The notes under the pieces: model-generated | Seen by the model: only the letters and a program-made list of their open reading frames with translations | Told to the model about the DNA's origin: nothing | Database searches by the model: none | Position numbers and translations under genes: made by a program | Shown here: positions 19,009 through 27,146 of the stretch, piece after piece | Position numbering within the stretch: the first letter of the stretch is position 1 | Layout: every line of letters starts with the position of its first letter | Assembly: GCA_001940725.1 (NCBI GenBank) | Contig: MDVR01000020.1 | Location: 1-64,000 of the forward strand | Direction: 5' to 3' | From: Candidatus Heimdallarchaeota archaeon LC_2 | Lineage (GTDB): Archaea > Asgardarchaeota > Heimdallarchaeia > Heimdallarchaeales > Kariarchaeaceae | DNA: 64,000 nucleotides

Positions 19009-21414
19009 GTGATAAATATGAATGTAAAAGAAATATTTGAAACTATGGAATACGGACCTGCACCTGAAACAAGTAAATTTGCTGAAGAATGGCTCGCAAG
19101 TCACGATCGAAAATTTAAATTATATATAGATGGAAAATGGACTAATCCTAAATCAGAAAAATATTTTGACACGATTAATCCAGCAAATAAAGAAGTACTT
19201 GCCCAAGTGGCTGAAGCTAACAAAGAAGACGTTGATGATGCAGTCAGAGCTGCAAAGATTGCTCAGATAAAATGGAAGAAATTAGGAGGTCATGGCAGAG
19301 CGAGATATATTTACGCATTGGCTCGTCAGATTCAGAAAAATTCACGTTTATTTGCAGTTATTGAAACCATGGATAATGGAAAACCAATTAGGGAATCCAG
19401 AGATATTGATATCCCTTTAGCTGCAAGGCATTTGTATCATCACGCGGGATGGGCACAGCTTATGGATAAAGAATTTAAAGATTACGAACCTTTAGGTGTT
19501 GTTGGTGGAATTGTTCCTTGGAATTTTCCTTTGTTAATATTTATCTGGAAAATAGCACCAGCTTTGGCAATGGGTAATACATTTGTATTAAAACCTGCAA
19601 AGTTGACTTCATTATCAGTTTTATTATTTGCAGAAATGTGTCACAATGTTGGATTACCCCCTGGCGTTCTTAACATAACAACTGGTACCGGAAGTAGAAC
19701 GGGTCAGTATATAACAAAACATCAAGATATAGCAAAAATTACATTCACTGGATCGACAAGTGTTGGGAGAATATTAAGAAAAACTATTGCTGGTAGTGGA
19801 AAAAAGATAACATTAGAACTAGGAGGAAAGTCTCCTTTCCTAGTATTTGATGATGCAGATATTGATAGTTCTATTGAGGGTTTGGTTGATGCAATCTGGT
19901 TCAATCAAGGTCAAGTGTGTTGTGCTGGATCGAGGCTATTGGTTCAAGAAAACATAGCAGAACGATTTATTGAGAAATTAAAAACAAGGATGAAACAACT
20001 TAGAGTAGGAAATCCAATGGACAAGGCGATTGACATTGGTGCCATGGTTGATAAAAATCAATTTGAGACTGTTGATAGTTATGTCAAAATTGGAGTTAAA
20101 GAAGGAGGTACTAAATGGCAACCTGATTTGAAATGTCCCGATAATGGATATTATTATCTTCCCACTTTATTTACAGATGTATCTCCCTCTGACACTATTG
20201 TTATTGAGGAAATTTTCGGTCCTGTACTGGTGAGTATGACATTCAGAACACCTTCTGAGGCTATTGAATTAGCAAACAATTCAAGATATGGTTTGGCAGC
20301 TAGTGTATGGACAGAAAACATTAATTTAGCATTAGATGTCGCACCCGCTCTCAAAGCTGGAACCGTATGGATAAATTGTACAAATATGTTTGATGGTGCA
20401 TCCGGTTTTGGAGGTTATCGTGAATCTGGTTTTGGAAGAGAGGGGGGTATCGAAGGATTATGGGACTTTATAAAACCGATTTGGGAAAAACATTTCAAGG
20501 AAAAACCTATCTCACCTGTAAAACAAATTGCTGAAAAATCGGTTGGAAATGGAAAAGATTCGTCCTCTTTCATTGACAAAACTGCAAAAATGTATATTGG
20601 TGGGAAACAAGCAAGACCAGACAATGGATATAGTCTGATAATTAAAAATTCGGGAGGTAACATTGTTGGAGAAGTTGGGCATGGAAATCGAAAAGATATC
20701 AGGAATGCAGTAGAAGCAGCTCACGCATGTAAGAAATGGGTTTCCGCAACAGCACATAATAGAGCTCAAGTTATTTACTATATTGCAGAAAATCTTGACT
20801 TCAGGAAGAAAGAATTTGCCGAAAGAATTCAAGATATGACTGGAGCTTCAGAAAAAATTGCACTAAAGGAGGTTGACCTTTCTATTGAGAGACTATATTA
20901 TTACGCATCACAAGCAGATAAATATGATGGAAGAGTTCATCGAGTACCACAAAGAAATGTAACAATAGCAATGCCCGAACCGATTGGAATAATGGGAATT
21001 GCTTGTCCCGAGAATTATCCACTCCTTGGTTTTATTTCAACTGTTATTCCACCCATTGCTATGGGTAATCGAGTTATTGCAATACCGTCGGAAAAATACC
21101 CTCTGAGTGCAACTGATTTCTATCAAATATTAGAAACAAGTGATTTACCGGGTGGTACAATAAATATCATTACGGGGAATCAGAAGGAGCTAATTGAAGT
21201 TTTATCTAATCATAATGATGTAGATGGAATTTGGTATTTTGGAACTGAAAACATATCAGAAATGATAGAGACAAATTCATCAGAAAATATGAAGAGAACC
21301 TGGTTAAATTTTGGCAAATTTAGAGATTGGTTCAATGAACAACATGGTTATGGGACTGAATTTCTAAGAAAAGCAACTGAAATTAAAAATATCTGGATTC
21401 CTTATGGAGAATAA
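19009..21414 (+). CDS. ALDH16-type double-domain aldehyde dehydrogenase
   Basis: This encodes 801 residues: a complete aldehyde dehydrogenase (about 1-500) fused to a second, incomplete one (about 520-801). The first has IVPWNFPLLIF, FTGSTSVGR, LELGGKSP with the general-base glutamate, and FNQGQVCCAGSRL with the nucleophilic cysteine. The second keeps the Rossmann part (IGIMGIACPENYPLLGF) but lacks the GQxC block, as in animal and bacterial ALDH16. It begins at GTG immediately after the deoC stop; an ATG nine bases later is also possible. Oxidation of acetaldehyde from DeoC is the likely job; the specific substrate is inference. Confidence 0.9.
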   Translation: MINMNVKEIFETMEYGPAPETSKFAEEWLASHDRKFKLYIDGKWTNPKSEKYFDTINPANKEVLAQVAEANKEDVDDAVRAAKIAQIKWKKLGGHGRARYIYALARQIQKNSRLFAVIETMDNGKPIRESRDIDIPLAARHLYHHAGWAQLMDKEFKDYEPLGVVGGIVPWNFPLLIFIWKIAPALAMGNTFVLKPAKLTSLSVLLFAEMCHNVGLPPGVLNITTGTGSRTGQYITKHQDIAKITFTGSTSVGRILRKTIAGSGKKITLELGGKSPFLVFDDADIDSSIEGLVDAIWFNQGQVCCAGSRLLVQENIAERFIEKLKTRMKQLRVGNPMDKAIDIGAMVDKNQFETVDSYVKIGVKEGGTKWQPDLKCPDNGYYYLPTLFTDVSPSDTIVIEEIFGPVLVSMTFRTPSEAIELANNSRYGLAASVWTENINLALDVAPALKAGTVWINCTNMFDGASGFGGYRESGFGREGGIEGLWDFIKPIWEKHFKEKPISPVKQIAEKSVGNGKDSSSFIDKTAKMYIGGKQARPDNGYSLIIKNSGGNIVGEVGHGNRKDIRNAVEAAHACKKWVSATAHNRAQVIYYIAENLDFRKKEFAERIQDMTGASEKIALKEVDLSIERLYYYASQADKYDGRVHRVPQRNVTIAMPEPIGIMGIACPENYPLLGFISTVIPPIAMGNRVIAIPSEKYPLSATDFYQILETSDLPGGTINIITGNQKELIEVLSNHNDVDGIWYFGTENISEMIETNSSENMKRTWLNFGKFRDWFNEQHGYGTEFLRKATEIKNIWIPYGE

Positions 21415-21452
21415 TCTTCATTGCATCTAAAACAATATTCTAGCAAATTTAC

Positions 21453-21791
21453 CTAATTTATTTCTGCCTTAATTTCATCTTCAACCTCGTTTGGTAAAAC
21501 AAATATAAGTGTGTCAAGGAGAGATTGATAAAATTCAACTTCATTAATTTTCAAGCCTTCAGCAACTTCTGAAAACTCATCCTGAGTCGCCACCCTATAA
21601 TACACTCTCCTCATGTCAAATAAATTTGGTATCCGCACGATTATGCCTTTTTCCCTCAATCGGCGTAATGCATATTTGATGTCTTTTCGTTCAAAATGAG
21701 GGAGCGAGATATTGATTTGGCTTGGAGTTAATGAATCTTGATTATTGAATAATTTCAGAATTTCATTTGTGGGTTTAGGGAGCTTAACCAT
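21453..21791 (-). CDS. winged-helix-like small protein
   Basis: This encodes 112 residues. The first 60 form a winged helix: NEILKLFNNQDSLTPSQINISLPHFERKDIKYALRRLREKGIIVRI reads as helix, helix-turn-helix and wing. A helical C-terminal part follows (YQSLLDTLIFVLPNEVEDEI). It could be a local transcription regulator of the neighbouring nucleoside or RuBisCO genes. No family recognised. Confidence 0.6.
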   Translation of the reverse strand: MVKLPKPTNEILKLFNNQDSLTPSQINISLPHFERKDIKYALRRLREKGIIVRIPNLFDMRRVYYRVATQDEFSEVAEGLKINEVEFYQSLLDTLIFVLPNEVEDEIKAEIN

Positions 21792-21964
21792 GATATCACC
21801 TAGGAGAAATCTAGTAACATTACTATATATCGTTGAATCATAATAAATACTTCTGCCAAAAATAACTTTCTATATAATGTATAACTTTCTTATTTTGGAA
21901 GTTTAGAAGCTTATAGAATTTAATTAAATGAGTATTAGGATATTATTAATAAACTTAATCAAAA

Positions 21965-21981
21965 AGTTGCATTTTGCAACT
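21965..21981. promoter_or_regulatory. perfect hairpin/palindrome upstream of RuBisCO
   Basis: AGTTGCA-TTT-TGCAACT is a perfect 7-bp inverted repeat in the otherwise empty 295 bp between the winged-helix gene and RuBisCO. A second, imperfect one (CCAAAATTGTCAATTGG, 21988-22004) lies just after it. These could be operator sites for a dimeric regulator or an RNA hairpin; the distance to the RuBisCO start (about 100 bp) fits either. Confidence 0.4.
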
Positions 21982-22086
21982 AGATAACCAAAATTGTCAA
22001 TTGGATAAAAATTATTTTTTCCAAGTATAGTATGATTATGAAGAATAGCAATGAAATGAAACTGAGCAAAACGATAAAATATTAGA

Positions 22087-23424
22087 ATGAATTTTCTAAA
22101 TAGAGTAAGCATGTCATATCAAGATAAAGAATTCTTTCAATTGGATTTCAATGCAGATCCCGAGGAGAATGTGATTGTAACATTTGATGTTCACACATCA
22201 GCAGATAAAATGGACCGAGTCTACCGTGAAATCCCTGCTGAATCAAGTATTGGGACTTGGCAACCAGTTGGAGCAATGACAGATAAAATTCTTACACAAT
22301 ATTCTGCAAAAACCTTTGATGTTGTGAAAATAAATGAATCATTTTCAAAAATTAAAGTTGCATATCCAATTGACCTATTTGAACCTAACAATGTCCCACA
22401 AATGCTTTCATTATTTGCAGGCAATGTATTTGGTATGAACACAGTACCGATGCTCAGAGTTGATAGTGTAGAAATTCCAAATGAACTTGTTAATAGCTAT
22501 CCTGGGCCTGCCTTTGGTCCGCAAGGAATATACAACATTATTGGAATAAATGAAGGACCTATACTTGGAACAATTGTCAAACCTAAACTAGGCTCTCCAC
22601 CACCAGTTCATGCACAAACGACATACGATAGTTGGAGAGGAGCTAATGAAGAAGGTGGTATCACATGGGTAAAAGATGATGAACCCCAAACTAATCAAGA
22701 CTTCTGTCCATTCGAAGATAGAATTTCGAGGGTTCTAGAATATGCAGATCAAATAAAATCTGATCAAGGTCGAAATGTAATATATGCATGCAATATTACT
22801 GGACCCATCAATACAATGTTAAAACGAGCAGAGTATGTGGTAGATCATGGTGGAAAATGCTTGATGATTGATGTTATAACAACTGGTTTTTCAGCAGTAC
22901 AACACATTAGGGAACAAGATTTTGGATTGCCTATTCACGCTCATAGGGCAATGCATGGAGCGATCACAAAGCACCAGCAACATGGAATACATATGGAAGT
23001 TCTAGCAAAAATGTTTAGGCTTGTTGGTGTTGATGGAATTCATACAGGAACTATTTTTGGTAAAATGGGATATGGAAACCTTGAAGAAGATAGAGATGAA
23101 GTACTACGGAGTAACCACGCATTATTGAATAATGAGTTTGGTAATTTGAAACCTGTCATCCCGATAGCTTCTGGTGGTGTTGGAGTAAAAAATATTGGTA
23201 AAATTATTAATGCATTGAAACCTCATGTGGTTATAACTGCAGGTGGTGGAGTTCATGGCCACCCTGACGGAACCAGAGCTGGAGCTACTTCAATGGTACA
23301 AGCTAAAGAAGCAGCCTTACAAGGAATATTAGAAGAGGAAGACCTCATTAAATGGTCAAAAGAAAATGATAAAAATGAGCTCTATAAAGCTTTAATTCAT
23401 CAAACTGATGGATATTCACGATAA
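22087..23424 (+). CDS. rbcL: ribulose-1,5-bisphosphate carboxylase, form III-like large subunit
   Basis: This encodes 445 residues. It fixes CO2 on ribulose-1,5-bisphosphate made from AMP by the two genes above. Catalytic residues appear intact: the KPK block at 165-167, the lysine to be carbamylated K196 in WVKDDE, HAHRAMHG near 284, loop-6 lysine K326 in GTIFGKMG, and the phosphate-binding ASGGVG and TAGGGVHGHPDGTRAG. There is a small insertion of about four residues (RGANEEGG) before K196 relative to common form III. No small subunit is nearby. An ATG at 22111 is an alternative start. Confidence 0.93.
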   Translation: MNFLNRVSMSYQDKEFFQLDFNADPEENVIVTFDVHTSADKMDRVYREIPAESSIGTWQPVGAMTDKILTQYSAKTFDVVKINESFSKIKVAYPIDLFEPNNVPQMLSLFAGNVFGMNTVPMLRVDSVEIPNELVNSYPGPAFGPQGIYNIIGINEGPILGTIVKPKLGSPPPVHAQTTYDSWRGANEEGGITWVKDDEPQTNQDFCPFEDRISRVLEYADQIKSDQGRNVIYACNITGPINTMLKRAEYVVDHGGKCLMIDVITTGFSAVQHIREQDFGLPIHAHRAMHGAITKHQQHGIHMEVLAKMFRLVGVDGIHTGTIFGKMGYGNLEEDRDEVLRSNHALLNNEFGNLKPVIPIASGGVGVKNIGKIINALKPHVVITAGGGVHGHPDGTRAGATSMVQAKEAALQGILEEEDLIKWSKENDKNELYKALIHQTDGYSR

Positions 23425-24126
23425 TTAAACCCCTCCAACAAAAAATCCATCATTTGGCGGATCTATGAAATCGAACAGTTTAGCAAATCCAATGTAATTT
23501 GTATACAACGATCGTCTTTTTAAAAATTTGAATTCAAATAAACCTGGAGTAATTCGGGGGATAGGCAGCTCATCATAATTTTTATTGGGTAAGAGTTTAC
23601 CTTTTTGATATGCCAAATAACCAGTGCCATCTAATTCTAATATTGTTTCCGTGTTACGTTTTTCATCTTTCGCATGGATTTCGAAAAATCGAGCTGGAGT
23701 GTCAGTAGAGGCATTGAGAAGGATTGTTTCATAAACCGGCGGAACAATTACATATTCGAAAGGCTGAAGTGTAAAGTATACGAAATCAGTGACGTAACCC
23801 GGTTTTTCCCATCTTTGAATAATTGCTCTACATGTGACATCTAGTGCCTGGATAATTCTGCCAAATTTGTACCCTCTCTTAATATCAGGATATGATTGTC
23901 CTAACCATGTTTCATTGAGTTTGTCTTCCTTTGTAGGAGGTAAAACTATCATATTAAATCCAGAATTTGAGTGTAGAGATCTATGCTCGGGAAGAACGAT
24001 ATTGTCATAAATCACCCCAGAATTAGGAGGTAATGGTCTTGGATCACGAATAAAATCTCCCCTTTGAAAAATGGGAGTTCCATCTGAATGCCAGTCTAAT
24101 GGCAAACCCAACGGTATTTTCTCCAT
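23425..24126 (-). CDS. cupin-like protein, possibly related to archaeal phosphoglucose isomerase
   Basis: This encodes 233 residues. The centre (about 110-160) is a cupin-type beta barrel: GYVTDFVYFTLQPFEYVIVPPVYETILLNASTDTPARFFEI resembles the segment of archaeal glucose-6-phosphate isomerase that reads as tyrosine-valine-proline-proline then a threonine/asparagine turn. The family's metal histidines are not evident, so isomerase activity is doubtful. It is convergent with RuBisCO, with adjacent stops. Sugar-phosphate binding would fit the neighbourhood but is inference. Confidence 0.4.
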   Translation of the reverse strand: MEKIPLGLPLDWHSDGTPIFQRGDFIRDPRPLPPNSGVIYDNIVLPEHRSLHSNSGFNMIVLPPTKEDKLNETWLGQSYPDIKRGYKFGRIIQALDVTCRAIIQRWEKPGYVTDFVYFTLQPFEYVIVPPVYETILLNASTDTPARFFEIHAKDEKRNTETILELDGTGYLAYQKGKLLPNKNYDELPIPRITPGLFEFKFLKRRSLYTNYIGFAKLFDFIDPPNDGFFVGGV

Positions 24127-24277
24127 AGGATAAATTTAGTTTTTATAATATAAAATTCAATGCCTACTAATTGAAAAATTAATCTAGAAAAATAAAAATA
24201 AAATAAGAAATATAATAGGGATTCTTCTATATCCTAACTGAAGTAATAAATACGCAAATAGGTTACAAAAACAATAA

Positions 24278-24370
24278 GGGCCAATAGCTCAGTCCGGTAG
24301 AGTACCTCCTTGGCGTAAAAATTACTTTCCAAATTGGAGGAAGCCGAGGGTTCAAATCCCCCTTGGTCCA
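24278..24370 (+). tRNA. tRNA-Ala (GGC) with 19-nt intron at 37/38
   Basis: Acceptor GGGCCAA pairs with UUGGUCC and includes the G3-U70 wobble that identifies alanine tRNA; the discriminator is A. The anticodon stem is CCTCC/GGAGG and the anticodon GGC lies at 24312-24314. The intron runs 24316-24334. Its bulge-helix-bulge is perfect: TTGG (positions 32-35) pairs with CCAA, with 3-nt bulges CG^T and AT^T. The T stem has one A-C mismatch (50-64). Confidence 0.93.
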
Positions 24371-24387
24371 TTTTTCCTTTTTTTTAT
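24371..24387 (+). terminator. poly-T terminator after tRNA-Ala
   Basis: TTTTTCCTTTTTTTT follows the tRNA directly, as expected for an archaeal oligo-T transcription terminator. Confidence 0.5.
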
Positions 24388-24410
24388 ACTCAAATATTTA
24401 AAATGATATA

Positions 24411-25109
24411 ATGAGTTTTCTTTCCAAATTGAATATTACATTTCATCAAATTAATTATTCTGTTAATAGCTCAAATAATCTCATTCCTAATCCAAATGAA
24501 GCACCAAACATTTTACTTTCGAAAGTATCAACAATTCCAAGGGAAATTATTTCTGAATTTGAATATTTACAAGTATTTGATTTAGAAGATCTTTTGGAAT
24601 TAGAGGAAAATAATAATAATAATCCATCAATACCTTACATTGATATTAACAAAATTAAACTGAAAGTTATCTACCAAAGTCTAAAACTAAATAATATACC
24701 CGTTTTAACTCTTGAGATCCCTAATAATTTTGCAATAATTGCTATGGAGAAAAGAACATCATTTATTGATATCGCTTTGACATGGAGAGGGCTATTATTC
24801 AAGTGGATGAATATTGATCTAAACGAGATTGAAGAATTTTTAGAGTATTTTAATAATATCCAGATAAATATGAATCTGCCTGAATTAATTACAGATACCA
24901 GATCTTGGAGTTTTTCACAAATGAAAAAAATTAGTCCTTCAGATTTATCAGTTTACCTTTCAAATTTTGATATTTTTTCTTCTATCGAGGATTATTGTAA
25001 CAAATTGCAAATATCAAAGTACCAAAGTGAAATCAATCAACATTCGGTCATAAATCAGATTTATCAAATTGAATTTATTTTATGGTATGCTATGAAAATG
25101 AAAAATTAA
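24411..25109 (+). CDS. protein of unknown function
   Basis: This encodes 232 residues, not recognised. It is acidic and rich in Asn, Ile and Leu, with a short asparagine run near residue 67 and mostly helical segments. It has no membrane helix and no motif. It stands between two intron-containing tRNA genes on the same strand. Confidence 0.55.
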   Translation: MSFLSKLNITFHQINYSVNSSNNLIPNPNEAPNILLSKVSTIPREIISEFEYLQVFDLEDLLELEENNNNNPSIPYIDINKIKLKVIYQSLKLNNIPVLTLEIPNNFAIIAMEKRTSFIDIALTWRGLLFKWMNIDLNEIEEFLEYFNNIQINMNLPELITDTRSWSFSQMKKISPSDLSVYLSNFDIFSSIEDYCNKLQISKYQSEINQHSVINQIYQIEFILWYAMKMKN

Positions 25110-25265
25110 CATTAATCACTTAATATTTAGAAATCTCAATGTTTATTTTGTCTAATGGATTGTTTTTTTTAATTGAAAATCAAATTCGAGAGAGAACTAA
25201 TTACAAAATTTATAACTGAGATTTAATCCTATAAGTTTGCAAGCTTTGTTTGCAATATTATTGTT

Positions 25266-25396
25266 GCGGAGGTCGCCCAGCCTGGCCAACGGCGCGGGTC
25301 CGATATATATCGGCGCGAAACTTAAGTTGTCCAAGAATAAGTACAGAGGAAATCCTGTCCTTTAGAGGTTCGTGGGTTCGAATCCCACCCCCCGCA
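25266..25396 (+). tRNA. tRNA-Leu (UAA) with two introns
   Basis: Acceptor GCGGAGG/CCCCCGC (one A5-C68 mismatch), T arm GTGGG/CCCAC and a long variable arm (CCTTTAGAGG) identify a class II tRNA of the leucine type. Intron 1 (25299-25319, 21 nt) lies at the unusual position 30/31. It folds as CGCG-GG^T-hairpin-CGCG-AA^A, a clear bulge-helix-bulge around CCGATATATATCGG. After its removal the anticodon stem CGGGA/TCCTG forms with loop CTTAAGA, anticodon TAA at 25323-25325. Intron 2 (25327-25351, 25 nt) is at the usual 37/38, with a weaker bulge-helix-bulge. Confidence 0.85.
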
Positions 25397-25412
25397 CTAT
25401 TTCAAATTATTC

Positions 25413-26033
25413 ATGAACGTGTTGATATTGAACGAAAACATGTCCGAACTGTATAAAAATGCAATGAAATCACATAATGACGGAGATCTAAGTAAGGCTA
25501 AATCTTATTTTGAAGAGGCTTATATGTCAGATCCTAAAAATGACATTCTAGTGTATAATTATGCAAATTTGCTAGCAGATATAGGAAGACACAGGAGAGC
25601 AATTGAAAAGTATGAAGAAGCAATTCAATTGAATCCGAAAGTTTCAAGTATTTATTATAATAAAGGGAATTCCCATCTTGATCTGAAAGAATATGAAATT
25701 GCAATATCTGAGTACAACAAAGCTATATCAATTAAATTAAACTATATTGGGGCTATTTTTAACAAAGCAGTAGCACTTACGGAATTAAAAAGAATTGATG
25801 AAGCAATTCTTCAATATAACTTAGTTCTAAAGGTTAAACCTGGATTTCATCTTGCTAGATATAATCTTGCTTGTATTTATGCAAATAATTCTGATGTTGA
25901 TACTTCATTATATAATCTAGCATTGGCAATTGAATTACAGGGAGAAGATACAGATTACAAATATCAAGCAGGTAAAGATGCAGATTTTAATTCAATAAGA
26001 CATCTTAGAAGATTCAGAAAAATTGTAGATTAA
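25413..26033 (+). CDS. tetratricopeptide-repeat protein
   Basis: This encodes 206 residues; an internal ATG (MSELYKNAMK) at 25440 is an equally good start. Four to five TPR units are visible, for example AIEKYEEAIQLNPKVSSIYYNKG, AISEYNKAISIKLNYIGAIFNKA and AILQYNLVLKVKPGFHLARYNLA, covering about residues 15-180. TPR proteins are scaffolds for protein contacts; the partner is unknown. It converges with the ornithine carbamoyltransferase gene and overlaps it by 4 bp. Confidence 0.85.
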   Translation: MNVLILNENMSELYKNAMKSHNDGDLSKAKSYFEEAYMSDPKNDILVYNYANLLADIGRHRRAIEKYEEAIQLNPKVSSIYYNKGNSHLDLKEYEIAISEYNKAISIKLNYIGAIFNKAVALTELKRIDEAILQYNLVLKVKPGFHLARYNLACIYANNSDVDTSLYNLALAIELQGEDTDYKYQAGKDADFNSIRHLRRFRKIVD

Positions 26034-26968
26034 TCAGTTTTATCTAATAACGCTAGAGTTACAGCCATAACGGTGTACATCCTATTTTCTGCTTCATCCC
26101 ACACGATAGAACGATCCGAGTAAAAAACTTCATCATCTACTTCATTGGGTTTACGTGGAAGACAGTGCATAAATTTCCAGTCATCAGCTGCAATAGTTAG
26201 CATGTCCTTAGTAACCTGGTACCCTTTAAAATCAAGTATTCGTTTATCCTTTTCTGAATCTTGACCCATTGATATCCATGTATCAGTAATAATTATATTC
26301 GCTCCTTTCACTGCAACCAGCGGATCTGAAGTGATTTGAAAATCAGTTCCATATTTTTCTGATTCTTTTTGAGCTATTTCTATGATATCTTTATCAGGTC
26401 TATAATCTTCAGGGGTTGCAATTTTAAGATTTATTCCCATTTTCGCTGCTGAGACCATAATTGAATGTAATACATTATTTCCATCACCCACCCATGCAAT
26501 ATTAACTCCATTTAATTGTCCAAGATGTTCGATGATTGTCATGTAATCTGCAAGAATTTGAAGAGGATGATATTTATCAGACAAAGCATTAATTATTGGT
26601 ACTTTACCTTCTATGGAGAGTTCCTCTACTACATTATGACCATATACACGTGCCAATATGACATCATTAAAGCCACTCAATACTCTTGAAGTATCCTTCA
26701 ATGATTCATTTTTTCCAAGTTGAATATCATCCGACCCAAGAAATAATGCATGACCACCCAAATATGAAATTCCAGTCTCAGTGGATACTCTTGTTCTAGT
26801 ACTACGTTTTTGGAATATCATCGCCATCGAGTAGCCATCTAGGGGTTTAATTTGTTCTTTTGCTTTCATTTGTTTTTTTAATTTTAATGATAGATCTAAC
26901 AAAAAAGAGATTTCTGTATTTGAAAAATCTTTTAACGTCAATAAGCTTCGCCCAACTATGGAATTCAT
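26030..26968 (-). CDS. argF: ornithine carbamoyltransferase
   Basis: This 312-residue enzyme of arginine synthesis joins ornithine and carbamoyl phosphate to give citrulline. Carbamoyl-phosphate motif STRTR is at 56-60, followed by HPLQILAD, the ornithine loop DTWISMGQDSEKDKR and the catalytic MHCLPR with cysteine. The SMG motif separates it from aspartate carbamoyltransferase. The length is normal. No other arginine gene is adjacent. Confidence 0.95.
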   Translation of the reverse strand: MNSIVGRSLLTLKDFSNTEISFLLDLSLKLKKQMKAKEQIKPLDGYSMAMIFQKRSTRTRVSTETGISYLGGHALFLGSDDIQLGKNESLKDTSRVLSGFNDVILARVYGHNVVEELSIEGKVPIINALSDKYHPLQILADYMTIIEHLGQLNGVNIAWVGDGNNVLHSIMVSAAKMGINLKIATPEDYRPDKDIIEIAQKESEKYGTDFQITSDPLVAVKGANIIITDTWISMGQDSEKDKRILDFKGYQVTKDMLTIAADDWKFMHCLPRKPNEVDDEVFYSDRSIVWDEAENRMYTVMAVTLALLDKTD

Positions 26969-27146
26969 TTTTATTCATGTGTTACTAGATATTTTACCTT
27001 AAATTAATTTCTGTTGCCTTTGCAATTAGAATTCAACCTGTTGAGTAATTTATTGTTCAATTACGCGATGGCTGTGGGTACTAACATTTTATTTATATGA
27101 AACAGAAATGAGAACAAATTATATTACAAATCTTTGAGGATTAATT

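Noticed and set aside
23425..24126. Calling the cupin-like protein glucose-6-phosphate isomerase
   Set aside because: The metal-binding histidines of that enzyme are not visible, so only a distant fold relation is claimed.
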